From positions 21,087,001 through 21,151,000 of the forward strand of contig NC_092673.1 in the NCBI RefSeq assembly GCF_964355755.1: a stretch of DNA of 64,000 bases. Direction: 5' to 3'. The translations under genes were made by a program, and so were the position numbers. Position 1 is the stretch's first letter. Every line of letters begins with the position of its first letter. Below the pieces are notes generated by a model. That model was not told the DNA's origin and searched no databases. It saw only the letters and a program-made list of their open reading frames with translations. The DNA is from Antedon mediterranea (lineage: Eukaryota; Echinodermata; Crinoidea; Comatulida; Antedonidae). Of the stretch, positions 12,876 to 25,377 are shown one piece after another.

Positions 12876-15551
12876 AAATGGGAATAAAAAAAGCATTTAA
12901 ACTTTTTTAGAATTTATGTTTTTCTTCATATTATCCAATATTTATAATGATTTTGATTTGTTTCATGTTGTGTCTGTATTCAAGGAATAAAGATAAAAAT
13001 GATACATTGATACTGTTTAGTAAATTAAATGTTACTGTTGTTATAATTAAGCATTGCTGAAACATGTAGCAAATATTTGTGTTTGTAAAACCCATTTTAA
13101 ATAGATAATTCTTTAAGTTAATCATGGTTACACTATCTATATCTAAAGTTCAAGTGTGTCTACTTTACTTTATTATTGTAACTACCTTATAATTGGTATG
13201 GTTAAACAATGATGGACTTCAATCTATGGTTGCTGTTTGACATTTTTAACATTTCATTTACTGTGGAGTAACATGATAAACTTTAAACTTCACAAAGTGC
13301 GTAACACAAAAATGTACACGCAACTGAAGCAAGCATTAGAATGATACACAGGGTGGGAACCAACCAGTTTAAGGCACATGAAAAGTTAACAAAACTATAC
13401 TAGATTATCTAGGTTCTGCATCCTTCTATTATTAAAAGGTATTGTAGCTAGTGATGTTTTGTAAAGTATCCAGTATAAAAATATTGTGTTATTAAATTAC
13501 CTTCATCAAAACAATTAATTAAGTATTCCTTTGTGAAAGAAAACATTACAAAATCGAAGAAGGCAGGGAGACAAAAAGAGTTTATATAGCTTCAATTGTA
13601 GGCCACTCTTGAAAAAAGTATATTAATATATTACAGGCATTCAGGTAGGCATACAGAAACTCTAACCTTTTAAACATGAGGAAATTCAATTTTATTTTAA
13701 ATTTCTGTCCCTGCCTGAATTTGTGTTAGGAGTATTTTACATTGGATGGTTCCTTCAGAACACTTGTCTGCCTTTATACATATTTATCATTGTTATCAGG
13801 TAATTGATGATATTTGCTAAACCAAGAGTAGTACACTCATGTGTTGATTGGTTTTTAGAGTATCTGATAAATAAAATGATCTTTTTCAAGTGTTTATGAA
13901 CTCTGAATTAAATAAATTATCACACCAATGTTGATAATAAATATATATATCATCAAGATTATCATACATGCCTTTTTGCTATGTAATTTGCAAACAGTGC
14001 TCACCATAGAGGAATATTTAAATTATTTATAAATAATTCCTCCATAAGTATACATGAACATTTTGCACAAGTAAAACTAAAAGTTATATATTTTTATATT
14101 CATTATTGTAAAAAGATGTTTCTTTTGTGTTGAGGTCATGTATAGCACAGCACAGCAGACAAAACTAATAAAAACAGAATTGACTCCATTGCTCATCATA
14201 GTATAAAGCCACTTTCAGTGTAGGTTACCAATGGAATTTTTTAGATCTTTGGCCTAGATTTTGCCAAGTTCATACACAGGTGAAACATTGTACTTTTTAC
14301 TATAAAAACTCCTGCTTAGATATTGACACATTGATATGTGTGATAATAATGTTAAAATTATACTGCTAAAATAAATTTTTTGGAATTCATGCTGTGTCAT
14401 TGTAGTTTGTGAGTGGTGTCCAGTATAGAGTCCAGTTACAAGTAGTAGTTTCCAGTAGTCTCTAGCCCCATGCCTTGTCTTTCAGAATGCCAGTTTTAAA
14501 AGTAATCAAGAAAATTGATTAAAAATCTAAAACTGAACAAAATTTTACATACAAGTACCATACATTATGTTGTAGTAGTAGTAGTACCGGATACAATAAT
14601 GAACAAAAAATGAATTATACAAAAACTACAGTACAGTGCATAAAGCAGTGATAATAAGCATGTTCTATACAATATGTAAATCATTCTCAATGTATTGTAA
14701 CATAAATATATTAATCCCTCACTGAATTAAGCTGTCGTGATCTTGAAACCTTGATTCATATACGTTTTCTAATTTCATGGTTGTATGTATTTTTCTGTTG
14801 ATGTTATTTGATGCAATTCAGTTTTATCTGCAATGCCTTTTTTAAATAAACCAGAATAAATAAATAAATAAATAAATAAATATGTCTAGTATCATTGCGC
14901 TCCTACAGTATGTGTTCACAATGGAATGTGTACCTTTCCTTTTTCAGTCACCATTTTTAATTTTTTTTTTAATATCATAATATAACCTTTCAACTAATAT
15001 TCCATTTTATTGCCAATTTGTAACTTATAGAAAATGTAGAGAATGTCTATTTTACCCCAGGGGGTTAACAGACTTTAAAAACATCTATATTAAACAAGTC
15101 AATTTGAAATAACACAATACTGTATACTAGATTATTCTTGATTCATGAAGTTTGGAGAATGCAATATAGGAATGTGGGGTTCTTACACAAAAAAAAATAG
15201 TAGAGGGGGGGTGGGGGGAATGGTGTGGAGGAGAAGGGGAATACAGTATTGGAGGTTTGTTGGCTAGGTGCTATCAGTAGCAACAAATAAGTTGATTATT
15301 AGCAGTTTATACTGTACCTCCTCTCATCCCAGCAATACTACATCAAAAACATATCTGGTAAAATATTCCTAGAGCAGCGTAATCAGACAAATAAATGCAA
15401 TGTTTAATCAATGCAATTGTTTTTTACAGTATAACACAACGCTTCTTTAAAACCACATAGATGAATTATCTGCTTTGCTACATTTATGGTTGATGGTATC
15501 GGTGCGTTTGTTGATTATTACACTTAATAACCTTTACTTTTTCATTTGCAG

Positions 15552-15647
15552 GATCCTCTGAGGTATAGTGATGGATCCGAGACATGGTCTGTCAGAAGAT
15601 CCTCAAGACCAAGGCTGATTAGGAACAACCAACCTGGATGTAGGGAG
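15552..15647 (+). CDS. RGS12: RGS12 exon 2: short linker exon
   Basis: It is bounded by TTTGCAG and GAG|GTGTGT and encodes 32 codons in phase 0-0 (DPLRYSDGSETWSVRRSSRP and a further twelve residues). It continues the frame of exon 1 without a stop. Content is basic and serine-rich with no domain. It lies in the PTB-RGS linker, where vertebrate RGS12 is also poorly conserved, so the call rests on splice sites and frame. Transposons begin 53 bases after its donor. Confidence 0.7.
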
Positions 15648-15826
15648 GTGTGTAAAAATCTTTGATAATCTTCATACCAATTAAAAGTCCTCGTTTGGGC
15701 AGTGGTGTAACGGCTATGAACGCTCACTGGCTAAAACCAGGGGCCCCAGAAATTATGGGGGCTTCTGAACAGTGCCCAGAGGAAAAACAGGCATTAAATC
15801 GGAGACCTCCAGCGTTGAAAGGCCAC

Positions 15827-17272
15827 TAAGACCCCATTTACATTTACGTTTGGGTCCAGGGCCGATCCTGGGCCGGTTGCAAATATTTACGTTTTAGGCC
15901 GGCCCAGAGCGTTTACACTAGCGACGCAGATTACTGGTCGTAAATATTTTTATCGGAAGTACCATTGCATGCTGGGATACAAAGTACAGTTTGTTTATAT
16001 TTTTCTCTCTCGATCGTCAATTCAACTTTCCGCGCGAACCAACCGTTTTATATTTACCGTATATTTCGGGGTATAAGTCGCACTTTTGACACGCAAATTT
16101 GACCTCTAAATTAAGGGTGCGTCTTATACACCGAACATAAATGCCTCACCACACAGATTGTACATAGGCCTAGGCCTAGGCTATCGTCACCTCGTTTTCT
16201 AGGCCTGAGTAGGCTAGGCCTAGCTACAGTAACTAACTAACGTAACGGCAACCTGCTTCTGCCTAGTTTTCAAGTCATTTTAGCATGATGTTATACTAAA
16301 TATGATGAAAAGATTTGTTCATTATGGCGCTCCGATAAAATTTCATTTGTAAACGTTTACGTACGATTGGAATAGTATTTATTTATACAGTAGTTATACG
16401 CACGATCGCCGTACCCCAAGCGCAAGCCCTTCTTTTGGTGGCCACATGGTGTACGGTATTCGACTAGTATATTCTCCAGGTGATTATAGCATGGACCTAG
16501 CGTACACACTTCTCGGATACATAGATACTAATCAAATACGATTTGTCCGTGAAAACGTGCGCCCTCACGAAATGATCGAGCGAGGCTAGCCCACACACGT
16601 GCGTGTTACACACACGGTCATGCACTCGATGTTGCGGCGAAACTCATGAATAACAAGTTAGAAAGAACTTGTTGAGGCTGGGCGCGGCCGAGCCTAGGTA
16701 AGAAAAAACCTAAATAAAGGACGCCGTTGTAGATATAACAAAATATATTATTACAATAATATTGATTACAATTTAAAAAAACATTGTTTTGATGAAATAT
16801 AAGGTGCGTCTTATACATCGACGATATAAAAAATACCGATATTTTACTCTCAGTTGGGGGTGCGTCTTATACACAGGTGCGACTTATACACCGAAATATA
16901 CGGTATACTGTATTGTTGTTTTTTGTCCTGTTAAAACCAAATGAACCCCACTGTTTTATATATAATATGGCTGTATTTTGTGTATGCGAAACAAGCGGAG
17001 CAATACTTTATTGAAAGAAGTCACAGATGAGGATAATGAAGAGGAGGTTCTTTTTTTACAAAATATCTAACAACAACCTCATAAAAAGGTCAAACGTTGT
17101 TCATGGTTCACTGCCTAAGCCGGCCCAAAACGTAAAAGCCGCTCCTGAACATACCTGGAGAGGTGGTCCAGATCTGCGTCCGGCCCAGGGCCGGCCTAAC
17201 TTTTTGGAGTATTTACACTTATCAATTGCCGACCCAGGGCCGACCTAAATCGTAAGTGTAAATGGGGTCTTA
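15827..17272. mobile_element. GACCCCATTTACA element, copy 1 (middle level of nest)
   Basis: Ends TAAGACCCCATTTAC and GTAAATGGGGTCTTA are perfect inverted repeats. Subterminal parts are rich in GGCCGG/GGGCCGG in both orientations. A related element with the same ends lies at 61001-62057. It contains a further insertion at about 16053-16912. No transposase frame is visible. Confidence 0.75.
16053..16912. mobile_element. TA-flanked element with GGTGTATAAGTCGCAC ends (inner level of nest)
   Basis: Left CCGTATATTTCGGGGTATAA then GTCGCAC; right GTGCGACTTATACACCGAAA then TATACGG. TA on both sides suggests a Tc1/mariner-type target. The subterminal motif GGTGCGTCTTATACA is repeated inside both ends. 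No coding sequence seen. Confidence 0.7.
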
Positions 17273-18157
17273 GAGTTCCTAAACCAGGGGCCTCAAGCCT
17301 CTGTGTTACACCACTGTGTTTTTTTTTTTCCATAAAATGAAAAGAAGGTAATATAAACCAGATAACCAGAGGGTTGTTTTTAACAACTTCCTGAGCTATA
17401 TTCAGAGACAGCTATATCAAGGAGACGGCCCCATTAATGGTACAAGGTGAGGTCTCTATTAAAAGGGTTTCTACTGTATTAATATTATATTTTACAGTAG
17501 AAAGAGAGAAAGGTACCAAAACATGGTCATCTTAGCCCCATGATCTCTCCTTTGTTGACAATAATTAGAGCATACAGTGAATAGCTACTGTCACTGTCAG
17601 GATTATAGTATCATAATGGTTGAGTGACAAGATATTATTTATAGTGTGAGTAAAGTTTACTAAGGTGAGAGCTACAGTAAGTAAAAATGAAGCCAGGGAC
17701 AAAATTTAGTTTTCATGCCTGTAATATAATTGCGTGCAACTTTTTGCCTATGACAACTTTGTGTGTGACAAATTTGTGTAAAATCAAATTGTAGTTCGTG
17801 TTCCACTATTTATTAATCGGTGTGTGGTGAACACCAGTCATTCTAGTATTTTTAAGAGAGAATTTTAATCAAACAACACCCCATTGACACACAGATCCAC
17901 TCTCTTTGTTGTGTTAACCCAATCATTCCACACATACTCATAGATTTAAGATGACAACAATGTTTTGACACAAAAGCAACTTTGACATTGTTTACTTGTG
18001 TTCCTACAAAGGTCATGCCTTCTATGATGAGCTGTTAGTGTTAACCAACTCAACTGATTCATTCACTACAGTACTGAATAATAAAGTACGGTAGATGTTT
18101 CAAATTGAAAATATTATTGTACTGTATGCTAATTATGAAATGAAAATAATTAGTTAA

Positions 18158-18783
18158 AGCCCCATTCGCTACGTTTTTTAGATCTAATTTAAGATCACAA
18201 ACTATATTTAATGTAAAAATAATACTATATGGTCCTATTGCGATAACTTTTTTCGTCTTTAAACGGTTAAAAATGTGAAAAATAAGTCGATTCTAATAAT
18301 TATAGCGGCCCGCTATAAATCCCAAAATGCATTGCGCGCGGATTGATATTTTTGTTTTTCACCTGTAATTCGCCCACTTTTCGATCGATCGTGAGGCCAA
18401 AACAAATGGAAGACTCCTAACTTTTCAGCGAAAATACCGGGTTTTCCCCAATTTGTATCAACGGAGTCTGGCAAAAATAGAAAGACAATTAATGCAGCAA
18501 CTATACAACGTCAGGCTAGGTATATAGCTCGCGTACGATGTTCGTACGTTACCGATGTTTACCAGCTAGGCCTACAAAACTAAGCCTAGCTAGGCTAGGC
18601 CTAAGACCGTCCACGAGAGGTCGATCGCCGCGAGCTACTTAGGTAGTGCATTGTTTCTCACTTTTTATCATAATTTACCATAAAACGTACATTTAAGACA
18701 AGGAATGACATGGTTTAATGTTTTTAAAGTGATATATATGTATTATTTTCCAAAAAACGTCCAAAATTGCAGGGAAGGGGTCT
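18158..18783 (+). mobile_element. piggyBac-type MITE family A, copy 2
   Basis: Flanked by TTAA on both sides (18154-18157, 18784-18787). Ends AGCCCCATTCGCTACG and CAGGGAAGGGGTCT. About 626 bp, non-coding, about 90 percent like copy 3 by eye, with a CTAGGCCTA-rich middle. Confidence 0.85.
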
Positions 18784-19015
18784 TTAATTAACATATTCCA
18801 TTTTGTTCTATTCCTTCATTCTCTAATTATTATTAATTAATTAGTAGTAATTAAGGCACACTAGTTAGAAGTGAAGAAGATTTTGTTTTTGTGGTTTTTC
18901 ATCGTGCTATCAACACCGTTTGATGTCATTTTTTATTGTAAACAAAGTTTAGTATAGATTTATTAATTTGGATGATTCTATCTAATAGATAATATTTTAG
19001 CAGCAAATAATTTAA

Positions 19016-19640
19016 AGACACCTTCCCTACGTTTTTTAAATCTATTTTAAGATCACAAACTATATTTAATGTAAAAATAATACTATATTATTGTCCTATT
19101 GCGATAACTTTTTTCGTCTTTAAATGGTTAAAAATTTGAAAAATAAGTCAATTCTAATAATTATAGCGGCTGCGCTATAAATCCCAAAATGCATTGCGCG
19201 CGGATTGATATTTCTGTTTTTCTTCTGTAATTCACCCACTTTTCGATCAATCGTGAGGCCAAAACAAATGGAAGACTCCTAACTTTTCAGCGAAAATACC
19301 GGGTTTTCCCTAATTTGTATCAACGGAGTCTGGCAAAAATAGAAAGACAATTAATGCAGCAATGCAACGTCAGGCTAGGTATATAACTAGCGTACGATGT
19401 TCGTACGTTACCGATGTTTACCAGCTAGGCCTACAAAACTAAGCCTAGCTAGGCTAGGCCTAAAGACCGTCCACGAGAGGTCAGTTGCCGCGAGCTATAG
19501 GTAGTGCATTGTTTCTCACTTTTTATCATCATTTACCATAAAACGTACATTTAAGACAAGGAATGACCTGCTTTAATGTTTTTAAAGTAATATATATGTA
19601 TTATTTTTACAAAACGTCACAAATTGTAGGGAAGGTGTCT
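19016..19640 (+). mobile_element. piggyBac-type MITE family A, copy 3
   Basis: Flanked by TTAA (19012-19015, 19641-19644). Ends AGACACCTTCCCTACG and GTAGGGAAGGTGTCT are clean inverted repeats. Same orientation as copy 2, 232 bases away. Confidence 0.88.
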
Positions 19641-21278
19641 TTAATGTATATTTTCAAATTTTCGATAGAGGGAGCCCTTTCATTTTTCAATTAGATACTG
19701 TTTGATTGGCAGTATTGTATTTGATCATCTTATAAAGGGCTTATATACTAAGGCCGTTTATTCAAACTTTAAGGTTATTCTGTGTGTGGGTTATTAACTG
19801 TGTTAGAGTGTGGATAACACATTTACAACATAAACTGTAATAAACAAGAAGGTAATTATCTTGCTTTAACCTTGTGCAAACTCCATTATATTTGTCCCAT
19901 GTTTGCCTACATGATTTACGGTAAAGTAAGAATACAGTATTTAGTTAAAGTACATCAACAAAGACATCAAAAGGCTGCTTTAATAACTCTACCTACCGTT
20001 TTGATCAACAGGGATAAGCCATTACATCTTGAATTAATCCTTTTAATCCCTACCTATTGAGATGATTAGATATTTTATAAGCTGTCAGTCAGTAGAAACA
20101 GTTCAAATTCATTTTATTTACGGTATTTATTTATTTCCTTAGCCTATTTTGTGCCTAGCTTCCTGGATAAACCAACAATAAAAAAAAATATTTTTTCCTT
20201 GATTGAGATATAACTCGAAGAGTAGAAGTTTTCATTGAATCCCCCTGTCTATGGTATAGTCCATGAACTATGACCTTCAGTTGGAACCTGCCCACAAACC
20301 ACCATCATTATTTCTTTTTGAGACATGAAAGAGTAAACATGTCTTCAAAGAAGCTTAGAGTAGAATGATAAAGTGAATGTGCACTCTGTATGTGTCATAG
20401 CACTGGTGTCAGAATTGCAATCACACATAATTACACATGGGAACATAGACTAGAGAATAGGCATCTCATCAATTAGTTTTTTCTTGTGATTTTAATTTTA
20501 TATATACACTAGACTAGTTTTAAAACCAGGATCCCATCTCTACAATCTACTACATACTTCTTATGGTAATGTCGCCCTCTGTTGACTACTTCAAAGGGTA
20601 AACTGAGACAACATAAAACTTTTTAATATCGCCCTCTATTAGTCAGTTTATTCATTGAATTGTTGTTGCCTCTCGTGCGATGGCTTATTCATAAATTCAA
20701 TGCTACCGGTAATTGCTTCAGTGTAAAAGTATTTTCAAGTTGATTTAATAAATCCACAGCTGGTATTATATAGAATAATTGAAGTATGTAACATACTTTA
20801 AAAGAGTTGACATGTGGTATATGTTGAATTCTCAGTTTAAAAAATGAACAAAATTTGTTTGCCTTAAATAATATGAAATTTCGTGATTTTTAATATTTTA
20901 TTTATCTATTAAATCAATATTTATACAGTTTGATCTTTTCGCACATGTCCTGTAGATATTACAGTAGGGCACATATTTGTAACGCATTATGGAACTTAAA
21001 CAATTATTGAATTATGAATCTCAAGAATTATTCTGATAGAAAATGAAATAGATTTTAAAACCAATAAGATATTTCACAAACACTTCATTACTCTTAATTT
21101 TCTATTTGTGTAATTTACAGTATGACCTAAGAAAGTCAATAAATAAGATATTTTCCAAATCACATCCAAAATATTGTTTTAGCTTAATAGCTAACAAAGT
21201 TACTAATATATAAAAATTAAATTCATAAATTTAGCTAGCTTTTCATAAAAATAGAATTAAAAGAAAATGATAATCTTA

Positions 21279-21783
21279 GGCCCTGTTTCTGCTGCCAAGT
21301 AAATACAGTACCTGCATGTTATTTAATAAGATATTTTGTTAATATCGTATATACACGGTATATTTTTGGCAACGGAAATGGCGTTCATAAAAAACATACC
21401 ATATTTTGTATACCGGTACCATATTTTCCCCACCAAATTTGTGGATAAAATATGGCATTTATAAATTTATACTGTATTTTTGGTACCCTTTTCTGCTGCT
21501 GTTGATTGATAATCTATAGTCAACGAAAGTAAGGATCGAACAAGAGGCTACAATTCAATTGCCAAAGATAACAAATTCTGATTTGGGGAAGGAAGGAATA
21601 ACTTGCCCCCATTTTGGGGGATCGAAAGGGAGGTTGGGTAAAATAGATGAATATTAACATGACCACCCAAGATAGTACTTCTAGCAGAAATGCAGGGTAC
21701 TAAAAAATATGGTATAAAGTATACTGTATTTTATATGAATATTTTTATACCATATTTTGAGGATATGCAGCAGAAACAGGCCC
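21279..21783. mobile_element. MITE with TTTCTGCTGC inverted ends, copy 2
   Basis: Left GGCCCTGTTTCTGCTGC, right GCAGCAGAAACAGGCCC, with TTA on both sides (a PIF/Harbinger-like 3-bp site). Non-coding. Shares only its ends and general design with 10353-10787. Confidence 0.72.
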
Positions 21784-23064
21784 TTAATATCATTCATTAT
21801 CCACCTACCCACAACATGTTTTTTTGAAGATATTTTTTATCCAAAGTACTTCACAATTTGTTACAAACAAGTTTGTGAATAGCTGTTAGGAGTTAAATTG
21901 GATTAGTTATTGAATAGTTAAAGTTTAAGAGTGCGTAATAATCATCAGAGAATAGGAATAACTTACAAAATTCTTGAACCGATTCAAATAAAAATGCATA
22001 TTCATGAGGTGAACAATGTCGGTTTCATAGCTAAGCATAAATCCTAGTTTTTCCCACAGTTGGAAACAGAAGTTAGTATGACATCTTTTGATGTATAATT
22101 AAACGACAGTAAAAGGAACTTTCATTAAATAATTTTATAAACTCTAATAAATTTTATAATATTTGAGAATTTGCATGTCAGTTAATATTTATTTAAAGTG
22201 ATCAACCATCAAAGTCTGGAAGCTTGAAGATTGGAAAACTTGGAGCCGACAAAGTGACAACGTTCTTCAAAGCTAACCTGGCGTAATCATCAGCTTTTGG
22301 TTGCAGTTCATTGGAGAAAATTCATGGCTGAAAATGCAGGAACTATGCTGGGTTTCGATTGTTCATTCCTAACATTTATTCAACAATATGTAGACCACTC
22401 ACTGTATCAAATATCAAGTTTCATTCAGTTGCTTGGTACATGTTAATTGTTAAAAGAAAATTTAACAATCTTTTCCAATTGTAAGATAATGTTTTTAAAG
22501 GAATTTAAAAAAGTTTGTATTTGAGAACTATTTTGAAGACAAGATTCAAATGTTCATCTGTCATCCTTGCATCATCAACGAGTTTACTGAGATGAAGATG
22601 AAAATGAAAACAATTCTCCACATGATGCCTGTTTTTGTACATGAAATACTTTGAATAGAAGGCAAACATATCAGCTGGATATTGACCTGCCTTAGGGTCA
22701 GTTTATAATTTCAGTTTGGACTGAAGATCATCATTCCTGATTTGAGTCATATCCATAAGGTTGAAATAGACAGAAAGATAACAAATATTTCTGCACATGT
22801 TTACAAATTTGCTGGATTAAAAGAAAACAATTTTCAGAAAGAAGAACGAGCATGTCGGATCTAATTGAACTTTTCTTGGAGAACACAAAGAAAATATACC
22901 GTGCGGAAAACTTGGACTATTAGAGTTTGAGAAAGACTTTGCTAAGCTCCATTAACGCTCCATTCAATGTCGGTAAAAATTTAAACTATGGAATGTTAGT
23001 GTGAACAATGATTTAGCTTACTCAATTAAACATAATTGGCAAACAATGGTGATAAAGCATTTCA

Positions 23065-23385
23065 TATATTGACAACTGGTAGTGGGACTAATCGGCTTAT
23101 TGCGGATGCCTCTCAGTTTAGCCATTTGTAACTGTTGTACTCTCATTTTCACACTGGAACATTGATATTGAACTTGGGACTCAAACATGTAAAACTGATG
23201 AATAATCAGCTTATTGTGGATGTTCTCTAGATCTTTTGCCATTTGTAGCATTATATGCTCATATTTCCACCGGTACATTGAACTTGGAATTGAAACGATT
23301 CGTCCTACAACTGAGGAATAATCAGCTTATTCCGGATTTTCACGTTCTCTCTATCTTTGCGTTGTATGCTCATATTCCCACTAAG
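23065..23385. repeat. Degenerate tandem repeat, about 117 bp, three copies
   Basis: The block AATCAGCTTATTGTGGATG (and close variants) followed by TCTCT...TTTGCCATTTGTA and TGCTCATATTTCCAC recurs near 23090, 23205 and 23322. The copies are diverged. It lies a few hundred bases upstream of the ZAD-like exon. Confidence 0.6.
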
Positions 23386-23628
23386 ACACGCGTTATTGAC
23401 ATTTGACAAATTTTCTTGCTTATTTGTGTTAACTATCGTCATCATAGTTTCAGTTTTGGTACCATTTTATGTACAGTAAATATTGGTATATTGATTAGTG
23501 AAGTACTGATGGTTTTAGCCTATGAAACCATGGAGTTAGATTGTACAGTTTCATAATGTATTTTCAACAATTAAACTTTGGCTTAGTTTCTATGTTATTT
23601 CCTTTTGATTGTGTCAGCTTTATTCAAG

Positions 23629-24369
23629 TACACTATGGAGATTCAATTCACTGTGGAAGATGTGTTTGATGAAGTAGATTCGTTCTGTCGTTTATGTGGA
23701 TATGATTTCTCACAAGGACTTTTAGGCCAGTGTCCACTATTTGGAAATGAGCCTTACTCGGATCATCTTCGTAATTGTTTCTGGCTGCTGTCTGGTTACT
23801 TAGTAACACAATTTGACGGATTATCACAAAATATATGCTCTCAATGTGCGATGGCGCTACATAACTTTGAGAAGCATGAGGAAGAAAAAGAACGCCTTCA
23901 AGGTGTCATAAAAAATACCAGAAAACATCTACTAAAATGGACATATTCACGACGAACTGAATCTTTGAGAAGTATAAACGAGGAAACCGATGATGAATCT
24001 GGATTCTGGGGAGAAGAGGACAGTATTCGCAGGTTTCCTTCGATCTCCAGTATGTCGCGGCTTTTTACCAATAAGAAACAAAAGAATAGAACATCTCGTT
24101 GGACAAGTTTAGACTCGCTACACTCCGATGTTCAACCGCTTATTGACAACTCTTTCGATAATTCTCCTATGTATTTTAACCAGAATCATCAACCACTCTG
24201 CCGTACTAGCACTTCACCTATGCAGTGGCCTAAACCAACAGTGACGGTCGCCAAGCCGATAGTCCCTATGTCTTTTACTGACTTGTCTCCTCGGCCTAAG
24301 GTGGACTATGGCACAATTAAATTCCAACCAGCACCACAGAAAATTAGGAGACCTGTTGCCATGTATGGG
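23629..24369 (+). CDS. RGS12: RGS12 exon 3: ZAD-like zinc-binding domain plus linker
   Basis: The frame ends ATG TAT GGG|GTATGT in phase 0. Two entry points are possible: a splice acceptor TTCAAG|TAC at 23628 (phase 0, matching exon 2), or translation from ATG 23635 as an alternative first exon. Near the start are CRLC (residues 18-21 from that ATG) and ICSQC (68-71), with 46 residues between pairs, then ALHNFEKHEEEKERLQ. This is the ZAD layout (CX2C, hydrophobic middle, CX2C, amphipathic helix) known chiefly from arthropod zinc-finger proteins and vertebrate ZNF276. The rest is a polar linker; TSRWTSLDSLHSD resembles the RSKRFSITRSLDDLESA stretch of vertebrate RGS12, supporting membership of this gene. 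Confidence 0.78.
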
Positions 24370-25365
24370 GTATGTAACGGCAGTTAATAATAATTAAGGC
24401 ATTTCATATTGTATTTATATAAAAGTAGGTAGAAGGGCAGATAATAGGCAAAACATTTTGGGTTGCAATCTTTACTGTAAGGATGGTGAATGTACTGTAT
24501 TCGGTTTTCATTGACAAAACAAAACAGGAACTGTTTTTTAGTGTGATCATACATGCCAACATATTAAGTGGAGGTGTTGTTATTTAGGTCAACAGCGCCC
24601 TCTATCTCTTTGCGAGATGTAAAGAGTGCAGTGTGTGCGATGTTGCGAATATGAAAAGAATCCCCTTTTCGTTCATAAATACATTTTTAAAATATTACCG
24701 CAGATGTTTGTACAATGGCTTAAAGTATCGTAAATTTGCTTGTGTGAAGCCTTTTTGCTAGCAAAAAGGCTTCACACAAGCAAATTTACGATACTTTAAG
24801 AAAACAATACGTAGACATCAAAATTCAGTTATCTTTGTAATCCACGAGAAAAAAATGTTGAAAAACGGGAAAATGTTAGGCTGGAGATGAGTCGAAAATA
24901 CGGTCCCTGTCAAAACGGGAGTGTTGACATGTATGGTGTATTAGGAGGTCTTCCACGATTAACTACAAAGAAAGCAAATCTACTATGTTTAAAGTTTAGA
25001 GAGGTGGGTTGATTTACTCCTATAATTTAAGGCTGATTAACAATGCAGATTGAGCAGATTGTATCCTGTTATATGTTAATATTGTACTAGTTTACTGAAC
25101 CTGTGATGAAACGACTTCCTCCAAAGAGAAGTGGTTTTGATAGGAAATAGCCTTATACCATTTCCTTTTTGAATAAAGGAGCTTTCAAGTATTAGAGGTC
25201 ATATCCCTTCAGTCGCCTTCAGAATCTTACTTTATGCACTACTTGGATTTTCATAGCTGACAACAAAGCAAGGAATTGATATTCTGTTGGTGTTTTAGGG
25301 GGGAGGATATAGAACATTTATTGGCGTTAAAACTTGCACATTTTTGCAGTAGCAACACTCAGTAT
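24370..25365 (+). other. RGS12 intron 3 with palindrome-bearing MITE
   Basis: Non-coding apart from the likely alternative exon that follows. Inverted ends ATACATGCCAACA (near 24549) and TGTTGACATGTAT (near 24935) mark a probable MITE of about 390 bp, inside which sits the 82-bp perfect palindrome. Segment 25285-25365 may be 5' UTR of the alternative exon. Confidence 0.6.
24719..24800. repeat. 82-bp perfect palindrome
   Basis: Two 41-base arms with no mismatch and no spacer, centred on GCTAGC between 24759 and 24760. The match breaks immediately outside (G at 24718 versus A at 24801). Confidence 0.95.
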
Positions 25366-25377
25366 ATGTATGTAGCC

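Larger units (their letters stand above)
1794..15551 (+). other. RGS12 intron 1 (13.8 kb)
   Basis: No coding sequence recognised. It holds an (AAT)n microsatellite, two LINE 3' tails (about 3560-3840 and 9043-9660), the 2.6-kb foldback element 3888-6501, a GC-richer composite element at about 7119-8361 with a 21-G run, a 435-bp inverted-repeat element at about 10353-10787, a 1.1-kb piggyBac-type MITE at 11775-12875 and an (AATA)n tail near 14850. The rest is AT-rich unique-looking DNA in which I see nothing definite. Confidence 0.8.
15700..17316. mobile_element. Outer hAT-like element, host of nested insertions
   Basis: Ends CAGTGGTGTAAC (15700) and GTTACACCACTG (ending 17316) are perfect inverted repeats of hAT style (CAG...CTG). 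Once the inserted 15827-17272 element is removed only about 170 bp remain, so the original element was a very short MITE. The expected 8-bp target duplication is not evident. Confidence 0.65.
15648..23628 (+). other. RGS12 intron 2 (8 kb)
   Basis: It contains the three-level transposon nest at 15700-17316, a decayed TACTGTA-type MITE piece near 17400-17475, two same-orientation piggyBac-type MITEs (18158-18783 and 19016-19640), the second TTTCTGCTGC element (21279-21783) and a degenerate three-copy repeat at about 23065-23385. Between about 19700 and 21270, and between 21790 and 23060, I see nothing definite. Confidence 0.75.

Noticed and set aside
23605-23634. Start of exon 3 translation at 23605
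   Set aside because: This codon is TTG; the first ATG in frame is at 23635, and the stretch before it looks like the pyrimidine tract and acceptor.
24719-24800. microRNA hairpin
   Set aside because: A perfect palindrome without loop or bulges is unlike a miRNA precursor; it is reported only as a palindrome.
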